64,000 nt of DNA from Hymenopellis radicata (lineage: Eukaryota; Basidiomycota; Agaricomycetes; Agaricales; Physalacriaceae). How positions within the stretch are numbered: the stretch's first letter is position 1; each line of letters starts with the position of its first letter. The stretch covers positions 116,115 through 180,114 of the forward strand of contig JADNRX010000072.1 of NCBI GenBank assembly GCA_015501595.1. The letters run 5' to 3'. A program made the translations under genes and the position numbers. The notes beneath the pieces are model-generated. The model searched no databases. It had not been told where the DNA came from and saw nothing but the letters and a program-made list of their open reading frames with translations. Below, one piece after another: positions 46,418 through 58,606 of the stretch.

Positions 46418-48520
46418 TCAACACCTCCTTCTCTTACGCGCAGGCGCTGCCGGCAAACACTCATCATCCCAAGCTGCGTCGTCAAATCCTGACGAGGCCT
46501 CCTCGAGCTCTTCGACTCGCTTTTTCAGGAGCAAGATTTCCTCGTACTGTTTCTTCCGATTGAGATATTGGAACTCCTTGTTACGTTCCAGATCTGGAAA
46601 AGTCCGAGGAGTCAGCACGCAGTACTAGTCCATCACCAGAAATCATTCGAACCGGAGATCTGTTTATCGCGAGAAGAGACCTGTTTCTCCAGCTCTGTAT
46701 TCTCAGTTTTCATTTCCTGGATCGTGTTTTCGCGGATTTGCAGCTGTCGGTCAAGATCATGGAGCTGGGACTGGAAAGCCGCATTCTCTCGTCTTTCGGA
46801 ATCTATATGTAACATCCAGCGTTAAGTTGAGCGACGAAGTAAGTGATAAGCATACTCACCCGTTATAATTCTCTGTGCAATTACTCTCTTGAGAGCTTGC
46901 GCCTTTACGTTGATTTCTCTATCCATCTGGGCACGCAGGTTCTCGAAGGCTTGAAGGACTTTGGGTTCAGTACTGATGGTAATTGGGAAGAAAATACCTT
47001 GTCCTTTCTCAGTCAACTCGCGTCCAGCCATCTGGAGACGAACACCTTGAGCCTGGAATTCCTCTTGTAGGAGTATGTGTCTGTCCTAGAGGCATCACAG
47101 TGTGACTGTTAGAAAGAGTAGGATTATCTGACAGTGGATGAAGCTCTACCATCGTATTTTGCAGACTTCGCGACGTCTGTGCGTGTTTTTCCTTTTCTTG
47201 CTGCAATTTTTCGTTTGCATCTGGACGCACGCCGTCTCTATTAGCGGGTGGTGATTCGACATGTCGATTACTTACCGTGTACCAGCACATAACTTGGTAA
47301 CATTTGGGCCCGAGCCTCCAACATCCAGCTCAGTTCTTCGATCTCTTGGTGGCATCTTCTGAGTTCTTGATTCCTCTCGCTGAGCTTGGTCTCTAGCGTA
47401 GCGACCTTCTTTTCAGTAGCCTTGCGCCGCCCGCCGTGAGTATTGGCTGCGTTCTACATGTGAGCTTCAGCCGAGCTGGGATGACAAGGCGTACAACACA
47501 TATTCTGTTCCTTGCGTTTCATGAGTAGCTCATTCTCCTTGAGTTTGCTCTCCAGCTCGGCGACTTTCTTCTCGGCAACCTTGCGCAGCCTGTCGTTATT
47601 GCTGTTTATCGCTGCGTTCCATTAGCTTCAGCTGGAAGGACAGTGAGAAGACGTACTATGCATATTTAATTCCCTGCGTTTCATGAGGAGCTCGTTCTGA
47701 TCCTTCTCTTTGAGCTTGCTCTCCAGCTCAGCGACTTTGTCCTCGGAAGCCTTGCGCAGCCGGTCGTTATTGCTATTTATCGCTGCGTTCCATTAGCTTC
47801 AGCTGGAAGGACAGTGAGAAGACGTACTATGCATATTTAATTCCCTGCGTTTCATGAGGAGCTCATTCTGATCCTTCTCCTTGAGCTTGATCTCCAGTTC
47901 AGCGACCTTCTCCTCGGCAAGTTGGCGTGACCTGTTTACGGCTGCATTCGAGGATGTTAGCTTCGGTTGAAAGGATGATAAGATGTACTATTACATGTAT
48001 TCAGTTCTCTGTGGTACCGAATCCTGGCTTGCAACGAAATGACTTGTTTTTCTTTTTCTCTTCGCTGTTTTCGTGCAGCAGATGTGGCGCAATTTGCTTC
48101 TGCGCAGATAATCAAGATGAGGCAGCGCCGGGAGGCGAGGAAAGGACTGTACCTCGTATCTCTGAGCGGCATTCTTTGTGATGGCCTACAAACCACGGAT
48201 AAGCGTTAGAGGAAATATTGACTGGAGGTGCGAGACTGACGACTGCTACTGTACATTTCGGTTATCAGGTTGCGGTCTCCAGGAGGCTGTGTGGAATGTC
48301 TGCGGAAGTTTAAAAATGCAAAGACGACTTGCATATTCCAGAAGATCCTCCGAAATGACGATCCACTAAGCGCTTGAGCTTATTCAACTTCGGACGGCCG
48401 ATGGGTCTGCAAATAGTTCTTCATTTGAGGCAATTACTTTGATAGGAGGAGGCTAGGACGTCGTTTCAACAACTACACAAGAAGCGTACTCTGGAGTCTG
48501 TGCTCACCTTGTTGCGCCAT
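46418..48520 (-). CDS. Coiled-coil protein with tandemly duplicated exons, basic C terminus
   Basis: Eleven exons on the minus strand: 48508-48520, 48153-48185, 47995-48099, 47828-47941, 47657-47782, 47495-47611, 47276-47446, 47150-47220, 46860-47085, 46653-46802, 46418-46593, about 433 residues. Nearly the whole protein is coiled coil (KVAELESKLKEKDQNELLMK). Exons 4-6 are repeats of one 38-42-residue unit and introns 4 and 5 are identical 45-mers, a recent exon duplication. The C terminus, APARKRRRC, is a likely nuclear signal. The first intron (322 bp) is unusually long and the first two exons are the least certain part. It resembles the gene at 51463 in plan and tail. Confidence 0.75.
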
Positions 48521-48961
48521 TCTACGAGTCGGTGACATCACCGAGCTCTGCTTTTCGATCCCTCGCGCCCTTGGGCTTGTATTTGTGTCTTACGTTATCC
48601 AGCAGTATATATACTGGGGCGTGTCCTCCCCAGACTTTCTTTCTTACACCGATGAGGTATGTCCCTTTTCGTCGTGTTCGTCTAGCTGCGAAGGAGCCCA
48701 TGTCATTGAACAGGGTAAGTATGGGAGGCTAGAATGTCGGCCGAGCGGCCTGTGATATGATATCCGAAACAGGAAACCTCCTGACTTTGACTTGATACCA
48801 CCACCATCGCGTGCGGCGACGTCCTCGACGAGCTCAACGACGTGGACGACATTGGGCGCTACATGCAGTCGCCATATCCAGCATCTAGCACGACATTCAA
48901 GGCATTAGCCGGACTTGCTGACAGAGCGCGGCCGAATATAATCAGAGCTGATACATAATCC
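48521..48961. promoter_or_regulatory. Divergent intergenic region with TATA-like box
   Basis: Separates the minus-strand coiled-coil gene from the plus-strand MFS gene. TATATATACT at 48605-48614 could serve the MFS gene through a long leader. An open stretch of about 55 codons (48795-48957, with DVLDELNDVDDIGRYMQSP) is unexplained. Confidence 0.35.
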
Positions 48962-51294
48962 ATGGCTTCCGTTACACCGCGTGCATCTGGCTTTTGGGAA
49001 GAGGGGATGCCTGACAACTACTTTGACGATGCCGACGACGTCGAGCAGCAGAACCTCATCAATGAGGTCCTCGACGATGGCCGGACTCCGGTGCGGTATT
49101 TGGCCGTTGCTCTATGGTGTTGTATTGACAATGATCCAGCTCGACAAAACGATTGACCGCATTGGAATGGGCAGTTACCAGTGGACGTTGCTGTCTCTAT
49201 GTGGCTTTGGTGTGTAACTTTGGATTTTTTCCGTGATTACGCTGATTGTCGCGCAGGCTGGATGGCGGACAATGTGTGTACACTACTCGATGGATTATAT
49301 GGGTTCTAATCACCATTTTAGATGTGGCTACAGGCCGTGGCTATCATACTTCCCCGTGTTCAGCAACAGTACGCTGGTAGGCCGCCGTTCTACCAACATT
49401 CTTCGCATTAATAATCATGAACAGTGCACGACCAGTACATTGGCGTTTTATCCTCGTCGCTGTTCGCCGGCATGATGCTCGGCGCAGTCGGCTGGGGCAC
49501 TTGTATGTGCCCTCCCCGACTATCTGCATTTCCTCACCATCCTCAGGCTCTGACTTGATGGGTCGCAGTACCGCCTTCAACGCAACACTTTTTTTCACCG
49601 CGACATTTGGATTGCTCGCATCACTGTCTTACTCGTACACCTCACTTTGTGTACTCTTATTCTTTCTCGGAACAGCAGTCGGGGTACGCCACTTCCTTTC
49701 CCGGTCTTCTCGGTTCCACTAACGTGACCCACCTTCAGGGCTCAATGCCTACGGACGGTACGCTCCTCCTGGAGCACATGCCCCAAGGAAAGCAGTACCT
49801 CGTCACTGCCCTATCCGTTTTCTTCTCCCTGGGTGCCGTCCTCTCTGCTGTCGTGGCCCTTCTTGTCATTCCACAGCACTCTTGCACGTCAGCAGAACCG
49901 TGCGATGACAATCAAGGGTGGAAATACCTCCTTATTGTCCTAGGACTTATCGTGAGTTATTTCACCCGTCATGGTAGACGCTGACTTGAAATGTTTATCA
50001 GACACTCGGCATGTTCCTCGCACGGATGGTATTTTTCCGACTCCATGAATCACCGCGTTTTCTCGTTCATGCTGGCCGCCATCAGGAAGCGGTGGAAGCG
50101 CTGCAGCTGATCTCCAGATTCAATGGTGCGCCACTTACGTTGGATCTGGACGATGTGGAAGACGTCGCGAGACCCGCGCCGCCTACTATCCAGCCCAGTG
50201 GGGATGGAGAGGATCGCGTTGATTACAGCGCGACCGGCGAATCTCCTCCCCAGTCTCACGCATTTTCTACCCCAATACTTGACCAAGACGGTTTACCGAA
50301 AGAGGACGAAGATTTACCACCCGCCCGACCCCGACTTCATCCTCGAACTAGTTCTCATAGGTTACAACAACGGCCGCCATCTGTCTGCGAGAAGAAACTC
50401 TACAGTGTACTTCCCAGGTTCATACGCCGGCCCTTATGGGCCTGGTGGGACCGCATTCTGATGGTGTTGACACCAGAGTGGCTGCGAACGACTCTATTGG
50501 TATGGGCAAGCTGGTGGGCTATGTCCCTAGCATATACTATGTTCAACGTCTTCCTCCCCAAATTACTCGAATCCGGCTCAGGCTCCGGCACAGAGCCCAA
50601 GACGCTAGAAGCTAGTCTGTGGGATGTTGTCATCTTCACTATTGGCGGATGTCCTGGCGCTATCGTACGTTTTCATTTTTCTATAAATACGGGAAGCTGA
50701 TCCTTATCTATGTAGCTCGGCGCATACCTAGTTGAATCGCCCTTGGGCAGACGGTGGTCCCTCGCCGGTAGCACGTTCGTGACGGCGTTCTTCTGCGTAG
50801 TGTTTGTGATGGTGCACGAGTCGTGGGCGGTGCGGGCGAGTACGGTGGGAATCAGCTTGAGCGCAACTGTAAGTCCATCACCTCGCTTGTTCACCGGTCC
50901 TTACCTTTTGCGCGCTCCAGGCAATGTGGGCCGTGCTGTATGGCTGGACACCTGAGATTTTTGGGACGAAAGGTGGCCTTCTTTTTTCGTTTCATGTAAC
51001 GACAATCACTGATAAGCTTTCTCTAGTCCGCGGGACCGCGTGTGGATTCGCTTCTGCATTGTCAAGAATGTCAGTCCCCTTCCCTTTGCTGCTATGCCCC
51101 TTTTCTGACTGATCTGCAGAGGAGGCATGATAGCGCCTATACTCGGCGGTGTGCTGCTAATGATAGACCGAGCGGTGCCGGTGTATACCAGCGTCGTGGT
51201 GTTCATCGTGGCTGGATTTTGTGTATTGGCGCTGAGAGAGCATAGGGGCGATACTAATACTCGTGGAAGAGGCGAAAGGACGTTCGTACACTAA
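48962..51294 (+). CDS. Major facilitator superfamily transporter, SV2/SVOP-like
   Basis: Twelve exons (48962-49090, 49140-49209, 49257-49273, 49322-49376, 49425-49502, 49547-49683, 49739-49951, 50002-50664, 50716-50868, 50921-50972, 51027-51069, 51120-51294) give 594 residues, all in phase. Exon 3 is only 17 nt. Helix signatures: GMGSYQWTLLSLCGFGWMAD (helix 1), AGMMLGAVGWGTCSDLMGR (helix 2-3 loop with the MFS D-x-x-GR motif) and RMVFFRLHESPRFLVHAGR before a long central loop. That loop (about residues 260-345) is acidic and proline-rich. The second half ends with GGMIAPILGGVLL. Substrate unknown; relatives include plasma-membrane or vacuolar carriers of sugars, phosphate or other small molecules. 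Confidence 0.93.
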
Positions 51295-51462
51295 CGGGGC
51301 TTCCGGAGGCAAGGAAGCTGTAAGTATAATATGTCTTGTATCAATGCTAATGTAGATGGACTATTTCCGCAACTAGCGCGCGCTTCTCCCGTGTAGATCG
51401 CCTTTTATACAGAGTGACTCGAGCACCGCCCCTCAAACTCGTTCTTTCTTTACGCCCAGAGG

Positions 51463-53209
51463 ATGGCGACTGACCGAGCATTTTATCTGCAGCGTCCTGA
51501 CCCGGAGACATGGAGGAAATGTGTCGTTCAGATGCAGACGGATGCCGGTGACGTGTTTGCGATTCCTCTACGCTTGTTTGCTGACCCAGGTTCGCAGTCA
51601 GAATCCGCTCTCTCGAGGACAAACTCAAGAGCATGGAAGATACGCATTCGAAATGTACTATGAAGACGCTCGGTACGTCGCAGCACCGTGCTCGTACGGG
51701 CTCTGGAATGGACGTTTTGTGTAGACTTGAAGGATACCATCACCGTGGAGCGCCGAAAACGAGAGCTGAAGGAGAGAGTGGTTGAGGAGCTCAATGGCGA
51801 GGTGGCGACGTTGCAGGCGTTGGTGGACAAACGTGTAGAGTGGATGGAGGCTGTTCTGGGTTTCCTTTTGAATGGTATGCTTCCGTTTGTCGTTTCTTTT
51901 ATTTTCTTGTCTTGACATTTTGTATTATAGGTGCTGATGCTAAGCTTGAGGAACGGCAGGCTCAGTTGACGAAGTTGCAGTGGAGAGTAGAGGAATTGCA
52001 GAGGAGGAACGTGGAGAGGCTTTTGGAACAGCGGAGGGTTTCCAGACAGAGAGAGAGAGGTGAGTTGTAATATGATGGGTTGAGTACGTGGTGTGATTGA
52101 CGCTGATCATACTAGGTATTCGCCTCGTGTTTGCTTTGAAGGCTAGGGAGGTGCAGGAGCTTCATGATAAGCAGATGAGCGAGCTCCGAAAGACGGTGGT
52201 TTTGCATGAACATGAGGCTGGTGAGTTATTAAGACTGGATTCGACTATAGACCTCTGACGTTCGTAAACCAGGGATAACGGCAGAATGCGCCAGATTAAC
52301 AAAAGAGCGCGATGGTCAGTATTTATCCCCTTCGCCTTAATCATTGACACGCTTTCCGAACAGCCGCGTTGGAACGCGAACGCACCACCGCTGCCCAACT
52401 TGCTTTGCTCCAGCAGAAATGCCAAAATCCCACCCAGGAATTGGTCGAGACGTTGAAGGACCAAGTGCGCCATCTGCAGACTGAGAAAGACGAGCTGGTA
52501 CGAGAGGAAGTGCGGCGTCTTCATGGGAGCAGTTCTATAACAATAGAGAATTTGAAGGCGCAGGTTCGGCATATGCAGGCGGAGAGGGAGGCGTTGGTGA
52601 AGGAGGAGATTATGCGGCTGCAGGTGGGCAATGAGATGCGGTTCCTCATGCAAAGTAGAGGTAAGCTCTTCTTCACTTGTGCGCGCGCGCTCCCGGTGAT
52701 TGTCGTTCAAGTTATCGGCGATCTGCGAGTCCGGCAAGATGAGATGAGCAGAGAGCTGCGTGGGCGGGAGGACGAGTTGAAGGGTATGTCGTTCGTCGTC
52801 TTCAATTCATTTCGGTATCCGACTACGGGTGGGGCTATGTAGACGCAGCAGAACAAGCGAAGACGTTGAAGGTGGAGTATGTCAAGATGTTTGCGGAGGT
52901 TCGGGGGCTGCAGGAGGAGCTGTGTGTTCGGGATAGGGAGCTTCGAGGTTCGTTTTTTGTGTCATGGATGCGCGAGGGTTGTAACTCATTGTTTTTGTGG
53001 TAGATGCGAGACGGCAGGTTGATGAGATGAAAAAGTTGAAGGCTCCCGAGAATATGGATGGCGCTGGTGTGTTGCGCGATCGTCTGGGTGACAGCACTCG
53101 TATGGCGACGGAAGTATTGAACTTGAAGGGGCATGGTGAGGAGATAGAGCTACTGGAGACCATGACCTTGCCGACGATGCCTGTGAGGAAGCGAAGGAGG
53201 GTAGAGTGA
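51463..53209 (+). CDS. Coiled-coil protein with basic C terminus
   Basis: Ten exons (51463-51547, 51598-51672, 51725-51874, 51931-52059, 52116-52220, 52273-52314, 52364-52660, 52712-52783, 52843-52947, 53004-53209) give 421 residues. After a short globular start (FYLQRPDPETWRKCVVQMQ) the rest is charged coiled coil: RIRSLEDKLKSMEDTHSK, EERQAQLTKLQWRVEELQRR, QVRHMQAEREALVKEE. Almost all exons begin and end in the same phase (1), so exons can be added or lost without breaking frame. The end, MPVRKRRRVE, matches the basic tail of the gene at 46418, which lies on the other side of the MFS gene. Probably nuclear; function unknown. Confidence 0.8.
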
Positions 53210-53380
53210 ATGGACTCTGAATATACAGTATTATGCTAACAGTTCGGATTCGGATGAAGGTTAGGTGTATTGGCACAAGTACTTATCAGGATTTCATGTA
53301 CTATGTGGAGAACTTGCCTGTACTGCTTTAATCCTTTTATAGAACTTGGGCACTTCTCATGAGTATCTACAGTACAACTA

Positions 53381-53583
53381 TCGTACGATTAGGTATAGGT
53401 GACTAAGTAACCCCGGTATTGATGGGGGACAATAACTGAAATCGGTTCAAGTTCAAGTGGCGCACTGCCAATTTCAGTTATTGCACTTGGTACATTCCGC
53501 CAACTCTAGCTGTTGGTAAGCCAATCATTTGAAATCATGCTGATTTCAGTTATCGAGACCAAGTTTAGTTATTAATCGTACGA
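53381..53583. mobile_element. Possible 203-bp MITE-like element with hairpin
   Basis: Bounded by perfect 11-bp inverted repeats TCGTACGATTA and TAATCGTACGA. Inside, CAATAACTGAAAT (53430-53442) and ATTTCAGTTATTG (53471-53483) form a perfect 13-bp stem with a 28-nt loop, and GATTTCAGTTATCG occurs once more near 53542. No target duplication is clear. Confidence 0.45.
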
Positions 53584-53714
53584 GAGTTGTCGTGGCTCCA
53601 AACGCGTCGGCATAAAGTCACGTGCCCGGAAAGGAGGTTATTTACCTAAAGCTTTGTCCTTTCATCCTTTCTTCTCTTCTCTCCCTCATTGTAACTCCCG
53701 AAACGCTATCCACA

Positions 53715-55672
53715 ATGCCCTTCTCCTCGTCGAATCCCATGTTTGGGATTGCGAAGATGATGGGCTACACTGACTCTGATTTGACGCGTACAGCGACGCG
53801 GGCGGGGCAACGGCCTGCTTTTGTCACGTTCGCTCCAAACGACGATGGTGCATATTTGCACGATGTATTTTTTGAGCGTGAGCCCCACCCCCGTCCCCTC
53901 CCGATGTTACGTGGGACGAGATGTTCATGCACGATACTAGACCCCGACACGTACAAGAAACACATAGGTCCAGATGGACACATTCGATCTTGGGGGTTTT
54001 ATCCTGTGGGTGGCAAAACATCTTTTCCTTTGGGATGAGGAGTGATCGTTTTTGCAGTATATAGAGGAAGGCGCAAAGTGCGCTGGCCAAGAAGACAATG
54101 GGCATATGGTCATACGTGCCCGAGAGGTAGCTTGAACTTGCGTATCGTGTTTTCCTTTTTGTTGACTCGCCAATGACAGATGGAACATCAAATGACATAC
54201 GCCCCGTTTGGGAAGACCTCTCTTCCGCGCCCTGAAGATCAGTTTATGAAAGCGCTCCTCGCGAATAGGGTACGTTTGATTTTTGCTGGAGGCCGAGGTG
54301 AACGCGCCTGTAATGATTTCACTTTCAGAAACGCGACCTCAAGCTCGTCAACCTGGGTGACCTCACCAGGCGCGACTATGTTCTCAAGATCTACATGCCG
54401 TACGTTTCATGACTCTTTCACGCCATCCCAACCATTCATAACGCGCTTTTAGAAAAAATTTTGAAGGAGAACGGAGAGCCCCGAGTCTGGAGAAGGTTTA
54501 TCGTATCCGGAGGAATGGCGCTGGACGTGTTCCAGGACAAGATTCTCGCTCCGTTGATGGGATGGTACGCCATTCCGTTCTCCAAGGCGTTTTGTTTTTG
54601 GAATGTCTTTCAGGGTACGCAACTTTCATGGACATTTGCTGACGGACTATCGCGATGGCACGCAATTTGGCCCAAAGGTCGCTTTCTACAGGTAGTTGAC
54701 GCTCCACTGATGCCGTTGTCTAGAAAAGCAAGGCTATAGATATGATGCATCTCGATCTCGTACGTCGCGACCTTTCTTCGACGTGTTTTCCCAATATAAT
54801 GTACGTTTCACACAGTCAGGATACGGGTACTTGAATGAGGACGAATTCTGTATCGCCCATCTGTTGGCCAAAACTGGTGATGCCATGAAGTACCAGTACG
54901 ATTTAGGTGACCACAATGACCATGATATCCAGGTAAGCTGTGTGGAGTCTTCACCTTGAACAACCCGTCTGACGATTTCTAGGTTGAACACATTCTTCCT
55001 CTCGAAAGCAGCGCTGGAGCTGTCAAAGTCCTTGCTGGGTCTGGTATTTGTCCCATGGAGAATAGCGAGGGCAATGCACAATGGGCCAAGAAGCTCGAGA
55101 CGCTGAAAAGCGGATCACCGAAGGAGAAACAAGAGGCCATGAAGGCAATTTACTCGTCGCCCAATTACAGGGATCGTGGATGGAACCTGCGACGTTCCTT
55201 TGACGCGGACTACTTTGACCTCGCAGAGACTCAGAAAGCTGTGATGACCGCGTTGGGCACGAAAGGATCCTTTCCCGAGGGTGCCAAGATGTTCGTCATG
55301 CCTACTTCCCTCGAAGGATTCTTCGTTGGCCCCCGCGCGCACGCGCGGGGCAAGACCTCTCGTAAAGTTACCACCGAAATTACCGCCCCCGTAAATGCCG
55401 AGTCTTGGGGATATTTTGAGGAACTGAAGAAGGAGGGAAGGGACAAGATCACCAATACGGCTTGCGCGGCATGTGGTAGTCCGCATGACCTTAAGATATG
55501 CGCGGGATGTCGACAGAGGTTCTACTGTTCCGCCGCATGTCAGAAGGTGAGAGTACTTCGAATTCCTTACTCTTGGGCTGAAGATGACTGACGCGCTTCG
55601 CAGGGTCATTGGAAGTCCACGCATAAGCAAGAGTGCGAGGATTTGCAGAAGCGTAAACGATCTACTGCTTAA
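53715..55672 (+). CDS. pRiA4b ORF-3-like domain protein with C-terminal MYND finger (possible frameshift)
   Basis: Exons 53715-54005, 54058-54126, 54180-54269, 54329-54399, 54453-54564, 54614-54677, 54724-54759, 54816-54932, 54983-55546 and 55604-55672. The middle matches the plasmid pRiA4b ORF-3 domain: RDYVLKIYM, EPRVWRRFIVSGGMALDVFQ, NFHGHLLTDYRDGTQFGPK and KYQYDLGDHNDHDIQVEHIL. The end is a MYND finger: CAACGSPHDLKICAGC, then YCSAACQKGHWKSTH and C. The joint between exons 4 and 5 is out of frame by one base: exon 5 starts with six A where five would restore PKILKEN. This could be a homopolymer error or a real disabling change. Function is unknown; both parts are putative interaction or nucleic-acid-related modules. 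Confidence 0.85.
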
Positions 55673-56085
55673 GCTTGGTTTGTGTTAACATTTAGAACTG
55701 CTGTTTACCGTGATTTATTCAACTACTTACACCAGCCTGGCCTGACCAAAGTTGACCCTGTTTTCGAAAGGAACTGACAGATTCAACGGCATGCTTCTGA
55801 GTTCGTATTCTTATAATCTTTCCAGAACATCATCATATACAGTAATTATGTGGCGCACTGATCCGGCAGTCGCGGCCGAAAACATGCGATCACATCAACC
55901 CTTTCAGTTCTTGACTCCCACCATCATGCATCATGTCACCGCTCAGTTAAACTTACTGTATCACTCCTTGAAGGGGAAAGGGAATGATTACCTGGCTCCC
56001 AGCGCTACAGCAACTCCCAGACCACCATGACAGAAGTGCGAGGTTTTCTTTTATTTTGGGAAAAGCTCAACTTGTATTCTAGATC
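55673..56085. other. Intergenic
   Basis: No gene or repeat seen in this 410-bp gap. Confidence 0.4.
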
Positions 56086-58231
56086 ATGGAAAAAGTGGGG
56101 CTCGACACGAACGACGTGCCTTTCACGCGAACCGACTCGCCATCGGCCTTTATTTCGCAAGATTTTAGACAGCCATCCGAGGACGACGATTCTGAAGGGG
56201 ACAAGGCGGTACGACGCATCTACCTTGAGTATTTGAAGAATACTGAAGACTGGTTAGGCTCCCAAAGGATGGCGTTGTGGGGACCCATTGCACCACGAAA
56301 TTCCAAAATCTGGCGATCCATGGGAAAGCTGCCTGGCGTTAACTCGACAGTACGACCAGGACATGTGCAGAGGCTGGAATGAAGAAACTGACACGTTGCT
56401 CGTGTTCGTACGTGTGCGCGCTATGCGTCCATTTCCCCCACCCCTCAACACGATCCTTAGGCCGGTCTTTTTTCAGCAGTCGTGACCGCGTTCACTATTG
56501 AAGCCTATCAGTGGCTGGAGAACAACGCCGAGGACATATCAGTGACTCTACTCGCCCAAATCTCAAACCAACTCGCGTCCCTCTCCCCGAACTCTACGAG
56601 CCAGGTCCCCTTGACGACGACCTCCTCCTCTTCTACCTCCCAATCCGTCTCGGAAAACTCGGCAACTCGTATTAACATCTACTGGTTCTTGAGTCTCACT
56701 CTAAGTCTCACGTCTGCACTGCTGAGCATCTTATGCAAGCAGTGGTTACGCGAGTACATGCGAGAGACCAGCCAGACGCCGAAAAGCTGCATCGGTATTC
56801 GGCAGATGCGGTACGAAGGTTTATGGAAGTGGCAGGTGCCTAACATCATCGCGTCGCTTCCACTGCTGCTCCAATCCGCCCTCGTCCTCTTCTTCGCCGG
56901 AATCCTCGAGTTGCTTTGGAATCTTCGTCCACTCATAGCTGCAGTTATGACTATCGTGATTGGGCTCGTGTTCACATTTGTTTTAATAACGACAGTGGCA
57001 CCGTTCTTTCAATGGCTCTTGTTCTTCATATGGCCTAGTTCAACAAAAGAACTTCCCAGTCAATGCGCGTACAAGTCGCCCCAGTCATGGGCCGTTTTGC
57101 GATTCGGAACGTGGATGGCTCAATTGCTGGTGTTACTCCCGGCCGTTAGACTAGCGTCGTCGCGTCAGTCATCGAGGGGATCTATTTTTGAGGAATTCAA
57201 ATCTCGACTGAGAGGCGTGTACGATGAACAATGGGTTGGGTAAGGATCGTACTTGTCATCGATCAAGCAAAAGCGCTGACATTCCTTAGGTACGATTATG
57301 ATTGTGTCTTCCATCACGACTTGATGGGCAAAGGAAACTACGTCGCACGAGGTTTGACCTGGATCGACAAGACGTTCGGGGACCAGCACACGGCCCTTCA
57401 GATATGGCACTGTCTACGCGACCTCAAACCCTCGGATGCATCACAGGTCGTGCAGAGGTCATGCAAGGGTATGCAAGAAGTTATCTCTGCTCGCGTCTCC
57501 GAACTGGTCCCGCCGTTATTGGACCTAGCGGCATCCATGGATAATCCTCACGATGGGAATGACATTTCGAAGGAGGTTACGTCTATGGCATACTTCATGC
57601 TGTATCATTCAGATGACCGTAGTCCGTACCTGCCGTCGTGCATTGAACAATGTCTGCGCACCTTGAATACCGCTCCGGAGGATCCTCCTATCCCAGCATC
57701 TCTGTTCGATTGCCTCCTGGTCCATCTAGATAACATGAAAGGCCCGATATCGGATGGTACGTTCCCATTTGCATCACAATGCGCCCTGCTTACGATCAGC
57801 GACTAACAGAACTAGCTGCTCAGCTCCATCTGTATACCACCGGTCTCCTCCATCCCCAACGAAGCTTCGACCACACATATATGCCCCTACTTCTCGGGCC
57901 CGTTTTGAAGAAGCTACATCCCAAGATGGCAGTCAACCTACTCAACCCACTCATTCCGTGGTTGCGGCACTCACTCGATAGCGAGTCTGCATTGTGGGCG
58001 AAGCGTAACCGCGTCAAGGCGTGCATGCGCGCCACGGCGGAGGCATTTAGTGACCTGAAGATGGAGACCGTGACGATGCAGGAAGAGGGGAAGGTGTTGA
58101 TGGAATGGGTAAGAGCGTGCGAGCGATGGTTTGGGGAGGTGGGCATTGAGGACGGAGCTCGCCAGGCGATGCCACATGATTGGAAGCACTTGTCGAGAAA
58201 GGTTAAGGCGCTTTCGCGGTTGAATTCCTGA
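56086..58231 (+). CDS. DUF6535-domain membrane protein
   Basis: Exons 56086-56252, 56329-56407, 56461-57239, 57290-57756 and 57810-58231 give 637 residues. The N terminus is acidic (PSEDDDSEGDKAVRR). The DUF6535 core follows: YDQDMCRGWNEETDTLLVF, then AGLFSAVVTAFTIEAYQWL (helix 1), RINIYWFLSLTLSLTSALL (helix 2) with SILCKQWLREYM, and later two strong helices (LPLLLQSALVLFFAGILELL and AAVMTIVIGLVFTFVLI). The C-terminal 330 residues are soluble and helical. The family is common in Agaricomycetes and its function is unknown. The first intron (56253-56328) is the least certain. No downstream partner is obvious. Confidence 0.9.
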
Positions 58232-58606
58232 TTGCGCTGAGGCGTTTCGGGCTGTGTATGATTCTTATCTGCCTGCCTACACTCATTTTGGGTACGAGGT
58301 TCTCATTTACGGTAGTACCGATTACTTATGTCGGACAGTGGTACTCATCTTGTCGTAAACAAAGGAACAGACATGCAATGGTATCCCGCTTACTCCTGAA
58401 TGGAATCGTTATGGCGATGCATCGTTGCCTGCATCTCCGTCCAATGCATGAAGACAGACTCTTCGATCAACTAATTATTCTCTATTTAGTTCATGGACTC
58501 TCGCGATTGGTTTGATTCACTTGGCATCCAAAGATCGCGTCCTACTTAAAGGCTATAGGACGAGAGGCAGCACAGATACAGTCCTCCCGACAAACTTCGA
58601 CCACCA
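58232..58606. other. Intergenic
   Basis: No gene or repeat seen apart from short AT-rich stretches. Confidence 0.4.
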
